Assembly: GCA_002345425.1 (NCBI GenBank)
Contig: DDWA01000041.1
Span: forward strand, 1 to 27,420
Direction: 5' to 3'
DNA length: 27,420 nt
Source of the DNA: Caryophanales bacterium UBA2298
GTDB lineage: Bacteria; Bacillota_I; Bacilli_A; Izemoplasmatales; Hujiaoplasmataceae
Positions within the stretch are counted from its first letter, which is position 1; each line of letters starts with the position of its first letter. Shown piece by piece: positions 1-7,493 of this stretch. The notes under the pieces were generated by a model. The model worked only from the letters and a program-made list of their open reading frames with translations. It was not told the DNA's origin and made no database searches. Made by a program: the position numbers and the translations under genes.

Positions 1-28
1 TCGTAAGAATTATTTTTGTTCTTAAACT

Positions 29-58
29 TTTAGAAAAAAAATAAAAATATGTTATAAT
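29..58 (+). promoter_or_regulatory. Promoter of the ftsY-ylxM-ffh operon
   Basis: A perfect extended -10 (TGtTATAAT, hexamer at 53-58) lies 27 nt before the ftsY start. The -35 is weak: TTTAGA at 29-34, spacer 18. The extended -10 probably compensates. Expected transcription start is about 65, which leaves a short leader holding only the Shine-Dalgarno sequence AGGTGGTG (73-80). Confidence 0.6.
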
Positions 59-85
59 ACATATAGATTTTTAGGTGGTGAAATT

Positions 86-1057
86 ATGGGTTTATTCTCG
101 AAACTCTTTAGCAATAAAGAAAAACGTAAAAAAGCTGAAAAATTTAAAATTGGGATGATGAAAACTAGAAGTCAATCTTTATCATCTTTAAAAGATATAT
201 TAGAAAAATCACGAACTATCGATGAAGATTTATTCTCTAAATTAGAAGAAATTTTTATTATGGCAGATATTGGAGTTGATACTGTTGTTGAATTCATTGA
301 AAATATTCGCAATGTCGTTAAAACTCAAAATATTGAAAAACCAATTGATTTAGAAAACATTATAGTTGATCAAATGTTTGAACTTTACTTAAAGAACGAG
401 ATTGTTAACACTAATATTCGCTATAACAAAGATGGATTAACTATAATCTTATTCGTTGGTGTCAATGGCACCGGTAAAACTACATCTATCGGAAAACTAG
501 CATATAAAATTAAAACTGAAGGCAAAAGCGTCATGATGGCAGCCGGGGATACTTTTAGGGCGGGCGCAATTAATCAACTTAAAGTTTTTGGTGAAAGAGT
601 CGGCGTTGAAGTAGTTGCCAAAGAAGCGGGAAGTGATCCTTCTAGCGTTATCTTTGACGCTATCAAACAAGCTAAAATCAAGAATGTTGATGTGTTATTG
701 ATTGATACCGCCGGCCGCTTACAAAACAAGAAAAATTTAATGATGGAATTAGACAAGATTAATCGAATAATCAAAAGAGAAACAAATAATAAAGAATTTG
801 AGACATATTTAGTGATTGATGCAACTACTGGTCAAAACGGTTTATCTCAAGCACAAATATTTTCTGAAGTTACCAATGTAACAGGTATTATCCTAACAAA
901 ACTTGATGGCACTGCCAAAGGTGGAATTGTTTTAGCAATCCGCAATAAACTTGGAATTCCTATTAGTTTCGTCGGACTCGGAGAGAAACTTACTGATTTA
1001 GAATATTTTGATATTGAAGATTATATATACGGATTATTTTCCGATTTCTTTGAATAG
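86..1057 (+). CDS. ftsY: Signal recognition particle receptor FtsY
   Basis: FtsY is the membrane-associated SRP receptor GTPase. It docks ribosome-SRP complexes at the Sec translocon and activates GTP hydrolysis together with Ffh. The 323-residue protein has a short basic N-terminus (residues 1-30, Lys-rich), so it lacks the long acidic A domain of enterobacterial FtsY. A helical N domain follows, then the G domain: P-loop GVNGTGKT (125-132), GDTFRAGA (154-161), DTAGR (207-211), TKLDG (271-275) and GLGEK (297-301). The last two are diagnostic of SRP GTPases. AGGTGGTG lies 5 nt before the ATG. The gene is first in an operon with ylxM and ffh, so receptor and SRP protein are made from one transcript. 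In many Bacilli ftsY follows smc; the window begins too close to show whether it does here. Confidence 0.97.
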   Translation: MGLFSKLFSNKEKRKKAEKFKIGMMKTRSQSLSSLKDILEKSRTIDEDLFSKLEEIFIMADIGVDTVVEFIENIRNVVKTQNIEKPIDLENIIVDQMFELYLKNEIVNTNIRYNKDGLTIILFVGVNGTGKTTSIGKLAYKIKTEGKSVMMAAGDTFRAGAINQLKVFGERVGVEVVAKEAGSDPSSVIFDAIKQAKIKNVDVLLIDTAGRLQNKKNLMMELDKINRIIKRETNNKEFETYLVIDATTGQNGLSQAQIFSEVTNVTGIILTKLDGTAKGGIVLAIRNKLGIPISFVGLGEKLTDLEYFDIEDYIYGLFSDFFE

Positions 1058-1066
1058 GTGATAATA

Positions 1067-1393
1067 ATGGGATACAGTATCGAAGAAACAGTAAAATTAA
1101 ATCAACTATTTGATATTTATCAAGAGCTGTTGACTGCCAAACAAAAAGAATATTTTGGCTATTATTTCTCTGAAGACTACTCTTTGGCAGAAATCGCTGA
1201 AATTCTTGGTGTTAGTCGCAATGCAGTTCATCTACAAATAAAAAATATTATTAAACATTTGAATATTTTAGAAGATAAATTGAGAATTTTTGAAAAGAAT
1301 CAAAATTTAGATGAGTTATTCAACTCACTAAAAAATGAAAGTTTAAGTGCAAAAACGAAAAATATTATTCAAAAAATAGAAAAGGTGAAATAA
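1067..1393 (+). CDS. ylxM: YlxM/p13-like SRP-associated HTH protein
   Basis: A 108-residue protein with an N-terminal helix-turn-helix of the sigma-70 region-4/LuxR type. The segment with AEIAEILGVSRNAV followed by HLQIKNIIKHL (about residues 41-65) fits the YlxM/p13 family (UPF0122). In streptococci YlxM binds Ffh/SRP RNA and modulates the Ffh-FtsY GTPase cycle; a DNA-binding role is also suggested by the fold. I chose the ATG at 1067 rather than the in-frame GTG at 1058, because AGGTG (1056-1060) lies 6 nt before that ATG and overlaps the GTG. The gene starts 9 nt after ftsY ends and sits 2 nt before ffh, so it is clearly co-transcribed. Placement between receptor and SRP protein supports an SRP role. 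Confidence 0.9.
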   Translation: MGYSIEETVKLNQLFDIYQELLTAKQKEYFGYYFSEDYSLAEIAEILGVSRNAVHLQIKNIIKHLNILEDKLRIFEKNQNLDELFNSLKNESLSAKTKNIIQKIEKVK

Positions 1394-1395
1394 AG

Positions 1396-2781
1396 ATGGC
1401 TTTTGAAAATTTAACCAGTCGTTTTCAAATGGCTTTACGCCGAATCAGCAGTAAAGCACAATTAACTGAAAAAGATATCGATGAGATGATGAGAGAGGTT
1501 AGACTCTCTTTATTAGAAGCTGATGTTAATTATAAAGTAGTAAAAGATTTTACTGATGAAGTCAAAGAACTTGCTTATGGGGAAAAAATCTTAAAAGGTT
1601 TAAACCCTGGGCAGCAAGTAGTTAAAATAGTTAATGATGAATTAACTAAATTGATGGGTTCAGAAACAAGCGAGTTAAATCTTGAAGATGATTTTACTGT
1701 CATCCTCATGGTTGGTTTACAAGGTGCTGGTAAAACAACAACTGCTGGTAAATTAGCTAATTTAATTAGAAAAACTAATAATAAAAAACCTTTATTAGTT
1801 GCCGCAGATATTTATCGTCCCGCAGCGATTGAACAGCTACAAACAGTAGGTAAACAACTTGATATAGAAGTCTTCCAAATGGGGACTATCGATCCTGAAA
1901 AGATAGTTAAATCAGCGCTTGATTATGCTAAAAAGAATGATTTTGATTTAGTTATAATCGATACTGCTGGTCGCCTTCATATTGATAATATGATGATGGA
2001 AGAAATAAAAAATATTGCTAAAATCTCTAACCCTCAAGAAATTCTTTTAACAGTCGATGCCATGACTGGCCAAGATGCTGTTAATGTAGCTGAAACATTT
2101 AACGAAGCTTTGAATATCACCGGCTGTATCTTGACAAAATTAGACGGAGACACTCGAGGTGGAGCGGCATTATCAATCAGAAAAGTAACGGGTGTGCCAA
2201 TCAAGTTTGCTGGTACTGGGGAAAAACTTTTAGAAATAGAAGTTTTCCATCCAGAGAGAATGGCTTCAAGAATCTTAGGTATGGGTGATGTTTTATCTTT
2301 GATTGAAAAAGCTACTGAAGAAATCGATGAAACTGAAGCCATGAACATGATGGAAAAAATGATGAGTGGCAATTTTAATTACAACGATTTATTAAAGCAG
2401 ATGAAGATGATTAAAAGAATGGGCAAATTCTCCGGTATTTTAAAAATGTTGCCGGGAATGAGTTCAATGGCCGATATGGATAAGGTTGATGACAAACAAC
2501 TGGTTTACATCGAAGCAATTATTTCTTCAATGACGAAAGATGAAAGAAAAGATCCTGATTTATTAAATCGGTCATCTTCTAGAAGAAATAGGATTGCTCA
2601 AGGATCAGGCAGATCTTCAACTGAAGTCAATCGCTTGATTTCTATGCTAGATAAACAAACAAAACTTATGCGAAGAATGGGTGGAATGAATCCTAGCAGT
2701 CTAGAAAATATGTCGCAAAACGTGACAACCGGCAATTTCCAACCTAAATTAAGTAGGGCAGAAAGAAGAAGAAAAAAATAA
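1396..2781 (+). CDS. ffh: Signal recognition particle protein Ffh
   Basis: Ffh is the SRP54 homologue. It binds signal sequences at the ribosome exit and 4.5S/6S RNA, and forms a GTPase heterodimer with FtsY. The 461 residues show the N domain (1-95), then the G domain with P-loop GLQGAGKT (107-114), the insertion region with DIYRPAA (138-144), DTAGR (189-193), TKLDG (247-251) and GTGEK (273-277). The Met-rich M domain (about 300-435) has Met clusters at 317-323 and 335-342, the KMLPGM segment (350-355) and the SRP-RNA-binding stretch RIAQGSGRSS (399-408). The C-terminus is strongly basic. Length is typical for the family. AAGGTG (1382-1387) precedes the ATG by 8 nt. Transcription ends at the hairpin right after the stop codon. 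Confidence 0.98.
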   Translation: MAFENLTSRFQMALRRISSKAQLTEKDIDEMMREVRLSLLEADVNYKVVKDFTDEVKELAYGEKILKGLNPGQQVVKIVNDELTKLMGSETSELNLEDDFTVILMVGLQGAGKTTTAGKLANLIRKTNNKKPLLVAADIYRPAAIEQLQTVGKQLDIEVFQMGTIDPEKIVKSALDYAKKNDFDLVIIDTAGRLHIDNMMMEEIKNIAKISNPQEILLTVDAMTGQDAVNVAETFNEALNITGCILTKLDGDTRGGAALSIRKVTGVPIKFAGTGEKLLEIEVFHPERMASRILGMGDVLSLIEKATEEIDETEAMNMMEKMMSGNFNYNDLLKQMKMIKRMGKFSGILKMLPGMSSMADMDKVDDKQLVYIEAIISSMTKDERKDPDLLNRSSSRRNRIAQGSGRSSTEVNRLISMLDKQTKLMRRMGGMNPSSLENMSQNVTTGNFQPKLSRAERRRKK

Positions 2782-2803
2782 AAAGGCCATTGGCCTTTTT
2801 TTA
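2781..2803. terminator. Bidirectional terminator between ffh and the Cof-type gene
   Basis: GGCC (2785-2788) pairs with GGCC (2792-2795) around a 3-nt loop. Flanking A and T runs extend the stem to at least 8 bp. On the plus strand the hairpin is followed by a seven-T run; on the minus strand it is also followed by T-rich sequence. It therefore ends both convergent transcripts, and it begins on the last base of the ffh stop codon. Confidence 0.88.
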
Positions 2804-3625
2804 GTTTTTTATGGTTAAGAATTCTGATAAAAACCGGTACACCGCATTTTCTTGAGATGTGTGTTCTAATACAATATCCGCTACTTTAATCAAGTCCGGA
2901 TGAGCGTTTCTAACCGCAACTCCAAGATTTGCGTATTCCAACATCTCGATATCATTATGACCATCACCGATAGCAATGGTTTGACTTTGATCAAAGCCAA
3001 GGTACTCCGCAACATACGCTAAAGCTTTCCCCTTATTTGATTCAGGGGTGAAGACTTCAATGATAGAATCGTACTCTCCTGAAACATTCCATATCCTTGA
3101 TAGAATTTGATTAGGATATTTTTTATCAATATAGTCTTTAATCAATTTACCTCTACCTTGTTTGCCAATGATAATCGCACCATTAGGATCTTTGTCTAAC
3201 GTATCCTTAAACTCGCCATAAGAAATTTTAGTTGCACCTTTCAAATGAAGAAGAGGTTCGATTGTTTTTTCTTCTTGATGTACATAAATAGCGTCTTTGA
3301 TTTCACAAAAAGCATTACGAATATGACCTAAATTATTTTCAAAAATATCAATAATCACATTTTTATCAACAGTGTAATCTACTCTTGGAAAATCAGGATT
3401 TTTAGGATGGGTAATTAAACCGCCGTTATAATTGATAATTGGGGTATCCAAATCAAATCGATCATAGACAAATTTAGAACTGCGGTAAGGTCTACCTGTT
3501 GCAATCACAATTTTATGACCTTGTTTTTGAACTTCTTTCATAAAATCAGAAAGTGTTTCCGATAAAGAATCAAAATCATAAAGAATCGTTCCGTCTAAAT
3601 CCAAAGCAATTAAATATTTTTTCAT
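2801..3625 (-). CDS. Cof-type HAD-superfamily hydrolase (sugar-phosphate/FMN-type phosphatase)
   Basis: A HAD phosphatase of the Cof subfamily (type IIB cap), which commonly dephosphorylates sugar phosphates, FMN or PLP; the substrate cannot be read from sequence. From the chosen start the protein is 274 residues. Motif I is DLDGT (residues 9-13; nucleophile Asp9, general acid Asp11), motif II is the T in VIATGRP, motif III is the Lys of the ESNKGKAL segment, and motif IV is GDGHNDIEML. Start choice is uncertain. An in-frame ATG at 3661 adds 12 residues but has no Shine-Dalgarno and lies close behind the likely transcription start. AAGGAG at about 3640-3645 lies 15 nt before the ATG at 3625, which is rather far. 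I prefer 3625 because motif I normally sits within about 10 residues of the start in Cof proteins. It is the only gene on this strand. Confidence 0.88.
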   Translation of the reverse strand: MKKYLIALDLDGTILYDFDSLSETLSDFMKEVQKQGHKIVIATGRPYRSSKFVYDRFDLDTPIINYNGGLITHPKNPDFPRVDYTVDKNVIIDIFENNLGHIRNAFCEIKDAIYVHQEEKTIEPLLHLKGATKISYGEFKDTLDKDPNGAIIIGKQGRGKLIKDYIDKKYPNQILSRIWNVSGEYDSIIEVFTPESNKGKALAYVAEYLGFDQSQTIAIGDGHNDIEMLEYANLGVAVRNAHPDLIKVADIVLEHTSQENAVYRFLSEFLTIKN

Positions 3626-3681
3626 ATTGTTATTTATTAACTCCTTAAAATAATCAATCATAGTGATATTATCTCATAGGT

Positions 3682-3687
3682 ATTATA
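3682..3687 (-). promoter_or_regulatory. Possible -10 element for the Cof-type gene
   Basis: A perfect TATAAT on the minus strand (3687 down to 3682) would start transcription near 3675. No convincing -35 is seen at 16-18 bp. The same AT-rich block also reads TATAAT on the plus strand (3684-3689), so the element may be coincidental. Confidence 0.4.
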
Positions 3688-3709
3688 ATTATGCAATTGA
3701 TTATATACA

Positions 3710-3738
3710 TTGATTATTATTGCGTTTTAAGATATAAT
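3710..3738 (+). promoter_or_regulatory. Promoter of the 3764-10193 gene cluster
   Basis: TTGATT (3710-3715), a 17-bp spacer, then a perfect TATAAT (3733-3738). The transcript would start at about 3745 and run into AAAGGAGAGG (3748-3757) just before the ATG at 3764. It is the only clear promoter before the seven co-directional genes that follow. Confidence 0.75.
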
Positions 3739-3763
3739 TTATTTTATAAAGGAGAGGAAAACT

Positions 3764-4546
3764 ATGATATACTTAGTTGCTTTACAATCGATAATTTTAT
3801 CTTTCTTAGTTATTTCCTTCCGTGATATAACCAACTTTCTTCTAGGCATCATAACCGGATTCATTCTACTAGGATTATTTATCACCTTCATGTTTACAAC
3901 TTCCTCGAGAAAAAAACAAAGAAAAAGACTGTTATCTTTGCCGGAAATGATTGAAAAAAAAGAAGTCTTTCAAATGATAGAATCGAAGCAGCAACAATTA
4001 CTAGAAACTGTTAAATTAACAGATAATGCATATTTTAGTGTAGCTTTTGATCTAAGCTTCGAATTAGCCGAAGATATAGCTAGATATTATTATCCAAAAG
4101 CGAAATATCCAATGTATGAAATATCGATAGAAGAATTACTTGAACTGAATTATTATATTACCAAAAGAGTTGAAAAATTAGTTAACGGCAAAATTCTAAA
4201 ACATTTTAAAGGCTATAAGATATCGACGATAATCGATGTCCTCAATAAGAAAAAAGCAATTGATAATTCTAAATTAATGCAATTAAATCGTAAATTGAAA
4301 ATCTCAAAAATCTTTTCTGTCGGCAAAGCTGTGTTTAACTACGCTAACCCCATCTATTGGTTCAGAAGATTAGCTATCAAACCTTCAACGGTTCTTGTGA
4401 CCAAAGAAGTATGTAAGTTCATCATCGCCATAGTTGGAGAAGAAACAAACAATGTTTACAGCAAGAGTTTATTTCATCACGATGAAGAAGAATCAACTAA
4501 AGCAGAACAAGCTTTTGATGAAATACTAGAGATGGAGGATGAATAA
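3764..4546 (+). CDS. Membrane-anchored protein of unknown function, upstream of ftsK
   Basis: I do not recognise this 260-residue protein with confidence. It has two hydrophobic segments near the N-terminus (about 2-18 and 24-46), followed by the basic stretch SSRKKQRKRL (47-56). By the positive-inside rule the remaining ~205 residues should be cytoplasmic. This part is mostly helical and has a Tyr-rich patch (108-118), an acidic segment around 121-128, the motif NPIYWFRR (195-202) and a highly acidic C-terminus (about 235-260). The NPIYW segment and the 'PMYEISIEELLEL' pattern vaguely recall membrane proteins associated with DUF697-type GTPases; this is memory only and not verified. A good Shine-Dalgarno (AAAGGAGAGG) precedes the ATG by 6 nt. 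Its stop is 1 nt before the preferred ftsK start, which argues for tight translational coupling. It could supply the membrane anchor the adjacent translocase lacks. Confidence 0.85.
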   Translation: MIYLVALQSIILSFLVISFRDITNFLLGIITGFILLGLFITFMFTTSSRKKQRKRLLSLPEMIEKKEVFQMIESKQQQLLETVKLTDNAYFSVAFDLSFELAEDIARYYYPKAKYPMYEISIEELLELNYYITKRVEKLVNGKILKHFKGYKISTIIDVLNKKKAIDNSKLMQLNRKLKISKIFSVGKAVFNYANPIYWFRRLAIKPSTVLVTKEVCKFIIAIVGEETNNVYSKSLFHHDEEESTKAEQAFDEILEMEDE

Positions 4547-4547
4547 C

Positions 4548-6704
4548 ATGCTTTTCACCAAGAAAAATAAGCCAGAAAGAATAATTCCCAAAACTTCAAG
4601 AACGAAGGATAATCGTCCGTTTTTTATCCCAGAAATTCGTACAATTGAAGATAAGAAAAACATGACCAATACCTTTATTTCTGCCTTTGGTGTTGAAAAC
4701 AAGAATGTTACCAATATTCCTAACGACAGAACAGGATCTGGCGATATTGATAAGAAGTATGATATTTTCCGTAAACAAAAAAGACTTACCAAAGAAGAAG
4801 CGCAAAAACGTTTTGGTAGTTCTTATTATGAATTTGTCAGTATTGATAATACTACCCACAAAAAAGCCTTCTCTGAAGAAGGTTTGACTCCAGAAGATCT
4901 TCATTCAAAAAGACCGACTAAACCAGAAATAAATCCAGAAGATATTATCAATGAACATAAATCAGTTGAAACCGTAGCAGTAGATGAATTTTTTGAAAAA
5001 GCACAAAGTAAAGAAAACGAAACAAAAAAATTTGACCCTGACGACGAAGTCTTAAATGATTTGGTTGGAAATGAGGATTCAAAAGAAGAAGATGAATTTT
5101 TTCAAGTTCAACCGGAAGAAGAAAATGTTGGAGATGTAATCTTCAACAATGATGAAGTTATTGAAGAAGAGCCGGAAATAGGTTTTTCTGAAGATTTCGT
5201 CTATGAAGAATATAAACCTGATCAAAATCATCCAAAACCAGAAAGACCAACAATTCATAGTGAAAACATCAATCTCAAAGAATATGTTTTACCACCGATG
5301 AGTTTATTCAAAAAGAGTGAATCAAAAGCAGAAATTGAACCTTCTTGGGTCAAAGAAAACATCGATGTAATTAATGAAACGATGTTATCATTTGGAATTG
5401 AAGGCACAGTAACCAATTATACTATGGGACCAACTGTTACTAGATATGAAATTTCTCTTGCATCAGGTGTTCCAACTAAGAAAATTACATCAATCTCCGA
5501 TAATATTCAAATGAGCTTATCAGCTTTTTCGATTAGAATTGAAGCACCGATACCGGGTAAAAATACGGTAGGTATTGAAGTTCCTAACCGCATAAGAGAA
5601 TCAGTTTTCTTTGGCGATGTTATCGATAACCCTAAGTTCATTAAATCCCAAGACCCATTGTTACTGGCAATTGGGTTAGACATTGATGCTTTACCTGTTT
5701 ATACTTCAATTGAATCGATGCCTCATGGTTTAGTCGCCGGTTCAACTCAATCAGGTAAATCAGTTTGCATCGCTTCAATTATCGTTTCACTAATAGCTCG
5801 TAATAAACCAGACGAAGTTAAACTGATGTTGATTGACCCTAAAAAAGTTGATCTCCAACAATTCGCTGATTTACCACACTTAGTAACGCCAATTATCGAT
5901 GAAACAAATGTCGCTAATGAAGCTTTAAAATGGATGGTCAAAGAGATGGAAGCTAGATATGACATCTTAAAACGTTTTAAAGCTGTCAATGTTGTTGATT
6001 ACTATAGTCGACGTAGCGATTTACCGAATTTTATTAAAATGCCAAGAATCGTTGTAATAGTTGAAGAAGCATCTGATTTACTTTTAAGTGGCGGGTCAGA
6101 AATCGAAGAAAGCATCTTAAAACTTACTCAAAAATCAAGAGCTGTAGGTATTCATGTGCTTTTAGCTACACAAAGACCTTCAGCCGATATCTTAAAGGGT
6201 TCAATTAAAGCTAATATCCCTACCAGATTTGCTTTTAGAGTGCCATCTTCGACTGATTCATCAGTTGTATTAGATATGACTGGTGCGGAAAAACTATTAG
6301 GTAAAGGCGATATGCTTTTCTCTGAAAACGGAATGGCAAGACGTTTACAAGGAGCTTATTTGTCTCCTGAAGAAATTGAAAGCATTACTGAATATATCAA
6401 AGAACAAAGAGAACCTAAGTATTTATTTACCCATGAGTCATTGGTTATTCAAATGAATACCGGTGAAAACTTAGATCAAATTGATGAATTGTTTAAAGAC
6501 GTCGCAACCTATGTTGTTGAAGAAGGCAAATGCTCTTTAAATAAGATTACCCAAGTATTTGGTATCGGCTTTAACCGTGCTACCCAAATAGTTAATTCTC
6601 TCGAGAAATTTGGTGTAGTATCCGAGAATGTAGGAACAAAACCAAGAACGGTTTTAGTAGAGTATTCAGAACTTAGTAGAATTTTTGAAGGACTTGATTA
6701 TTAA
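4548..6704 (+). CDS. ftsK: FtsK/SpoIIIE-family DNA translocase lacking the N-terminal membrane domain
   Basis: A hexameric ATP-driven dsDNA pump used to clear and segregate chromosomes at the division septum. The 718-residue protein starts with about 240 hydrophilic residues, very acidic between about 110 and 230, and has no transmembrane helix, whereas FtsK/SpoIIIE normally begins with about four. The alpha/beta motor follows: Walker A GSTQSGKS (398-405), the IDPKKVDL segment, Walker B IVVIVEEASDL (Glu506 where Asp is usual), and the ATQRPS sensor region. A C-terminal gamma winged helix (about 645-718, including CSLNKITQVFGIGFNRATQI) should read oriented DNA motifs and contact XerCD. The ATG at 4548 is preferred: GGAGG (4534-4538) lies 9 nt before it but abuts the alternative ATG at 4539. 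Translation is probably coupled to the upstream membrane-protein gene. Confidence 0.93.
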   Translation: MLFTKKNKPERIIPKTSRTKDNRPFFIPEIRTIEDKKNMTNTFISAFGVENKNVTNIPNDRTGSGDIDKKYDIFRKQKRLTKEEAQKRFGSSYYEFVSIDNTTHKKAFSEEGLTPEDLHSKRPTKPEINPEDIINEHKSVETVAVDEFFEKAQSKENETKKFDPDDEVLNDLVGNEDSKEEDEFFQVQPEEENVGDVIFNNDEVIEEEPEIGFSEDFVYEEYKPDQNHPKPERPTIHSENINLKEYVLPPMSLFKKSESKAEIEPSWVKENIDVINETMLSFGIEGTVTNYTMGPTVTRYEISLASGVPTKKITSISDNIQMSLSAFSIRIEAPIPGKNTVGIEVPNRIRESVFFGDVIDNPKFIKSQDPLLLAIGLDIDALPVYTSIESMPHGLVAGSTQSGKSVCIASIIVSLIARNKPDEVKLMLIDPKKVDLQQFADLPHLVTPIIDETNVANEALKWMVKEMEARYDILKRFKAVNVVDYYSRRSDLPNFIKMPRIVVIVEEASDLLLSGGSEIEESILKLTQKSRAVGIHVLLATQRPSADILKGSIKANIPTRFAFRVPSSTDSSVVLDMTGAEKLLGKGDMLFSENGMARRLQGAYLSPEEIESITEYIKEQREPKYLFTHESLVIQMNTGENLDQIDELFKDVATYVVEEGKCSLNKITQVFGIGFNRATQIVNSLEKFGVVSENVGTKPRTVLVEYSELSRIFEGLDY

Positions 6705-7474
6705 TGGACTTTGATCTTGAAGAACAAGTTTTAGAAAGACAAAAACTGATGAAAAAATCACCGCTTTTAATCATCAGTTTTTTCTTGTTTTTATTAATTG
6801 ATATTATCCTGTTTATAATTCTGCAAAAGAATCCTTTATTCATGTTTAACTTAAACCGTTCTGATGATAATATGCCTAATCCTTTGTTGACGGATATCTT
6901 TACTACTGTCTTCTACACCATTATTTTAGTAGCAATTATCGTGTATATTATCTATTTGATAGTTTGTCTTAAAAAAACCTATCTTAGTAATTACCCTGTC
7001 TATAAAAAGATTCATACAGTAGCTGATTTTTTTAGTATTGTTCCGATTTTTTTATTTATTATAATTGTTATCAATGGGCTGTTTTTCTCAATCGCTCAAG
7101 TGGATGGCGAATCGATGGAACCAACATTTTGCAATTACGACACTGTAATTATTAGCTATAATAATGAGTTGTTAAGAAACGATATATTAATTATCAAATA
7201 CCAAGAAAACTTTTTGATAAAACGTGTTGTTGGTTTGCCTGGCGATAAATTAAAAGTCAGTGATTCAGGCGTATATATTAATGATCAATTAATAGAAGGT
7301 TATATTCCTAATTCAACAATAGAATATGAGATGACAATTCCCGAAGGACAATATTATGTTTTAGGAGATAATCGCTTTCATTCTTTAGATTCCCGCGTCA
7401 TTGGTTTAATTGGGGAAGAAGAAGTTTTAGGAGAAGTTGTCAGTAATTTAACAAATGGAGTTTGCCCACAATAA
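6704..7474 (+). CDS. lepB: Type I signal peptidase
   Basis: Cleaves signal peptides from exported pre-proteins at the outer face of the membrane. The catalytic core shows VDGESMEPTF with nucleophile Ser137, the box IKRVVGLPGD with general base Lys173, and the GDNRFHSLDSR box (221-231). All residues expected of a Ser-Lys bacterial (P-type) enzyme are present. Unlike the one-helix enzyme of most Bacillota, this 256-residue protein has three hydrophobic segments (about 19-41, 66-88 and 109-131), with the catalytic domain just after the third. The start codon shares one base with the ftsK stop (TAATG), and the Shine-Dalgarno is only a distant AAGGA, so coupled translation is likely. In Bacilli lepB (sip) also directly precedes rbgA and rnhB. 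Confidence 0.95.
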   Translation: MDFDLEEQVLERQKLMKKSPLLIISFFLFLLIDIILFIILQKNPLFMFNLNRSDDNMPNPLLTDIFTTVFYTIILVAIIVYIIYLIVCLKKTYLSNYPVYKKIHTVADFFSIVPIFLFIIIVINGLFFSIAQVDGESMEPTFCNYDTVIISYNNELLRNDILIIKYQENFLIKRVVGLPGDKLKVSDSGVYINDQLIEGYIPNSTIEYEMTIPEGQYYVLGDNRFHSLDSRVIGLIGEEEVLGEVVSNLTNGVCPQ

Positions 7475-7493
7475 ATTTTTTGGATGTGATTAA

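Noticed and set aside
4..24. Weak hairpin TAAGAA/TTCTTA at the left edge, as end of an upstream gene
   Set aside because: Only 6 AT-rich pairs with a 9-nt loop, overlapping the promoter region, and no upstream gene is visible to terminate.
1058..1393. GTG at 1058 as the ylxM start
   Set aside because: The GTG lies inside the Shine-Dalgarno AGGTG that serves the ATG at 1067.
4596..4904. Minus-strand open frames opposite the ftsK N-terminal linker
   Set aside because: No Shine-Dalgarno or promoter, and overlaps with a well-supported gene throughout; arises from AT-rich codon bias.
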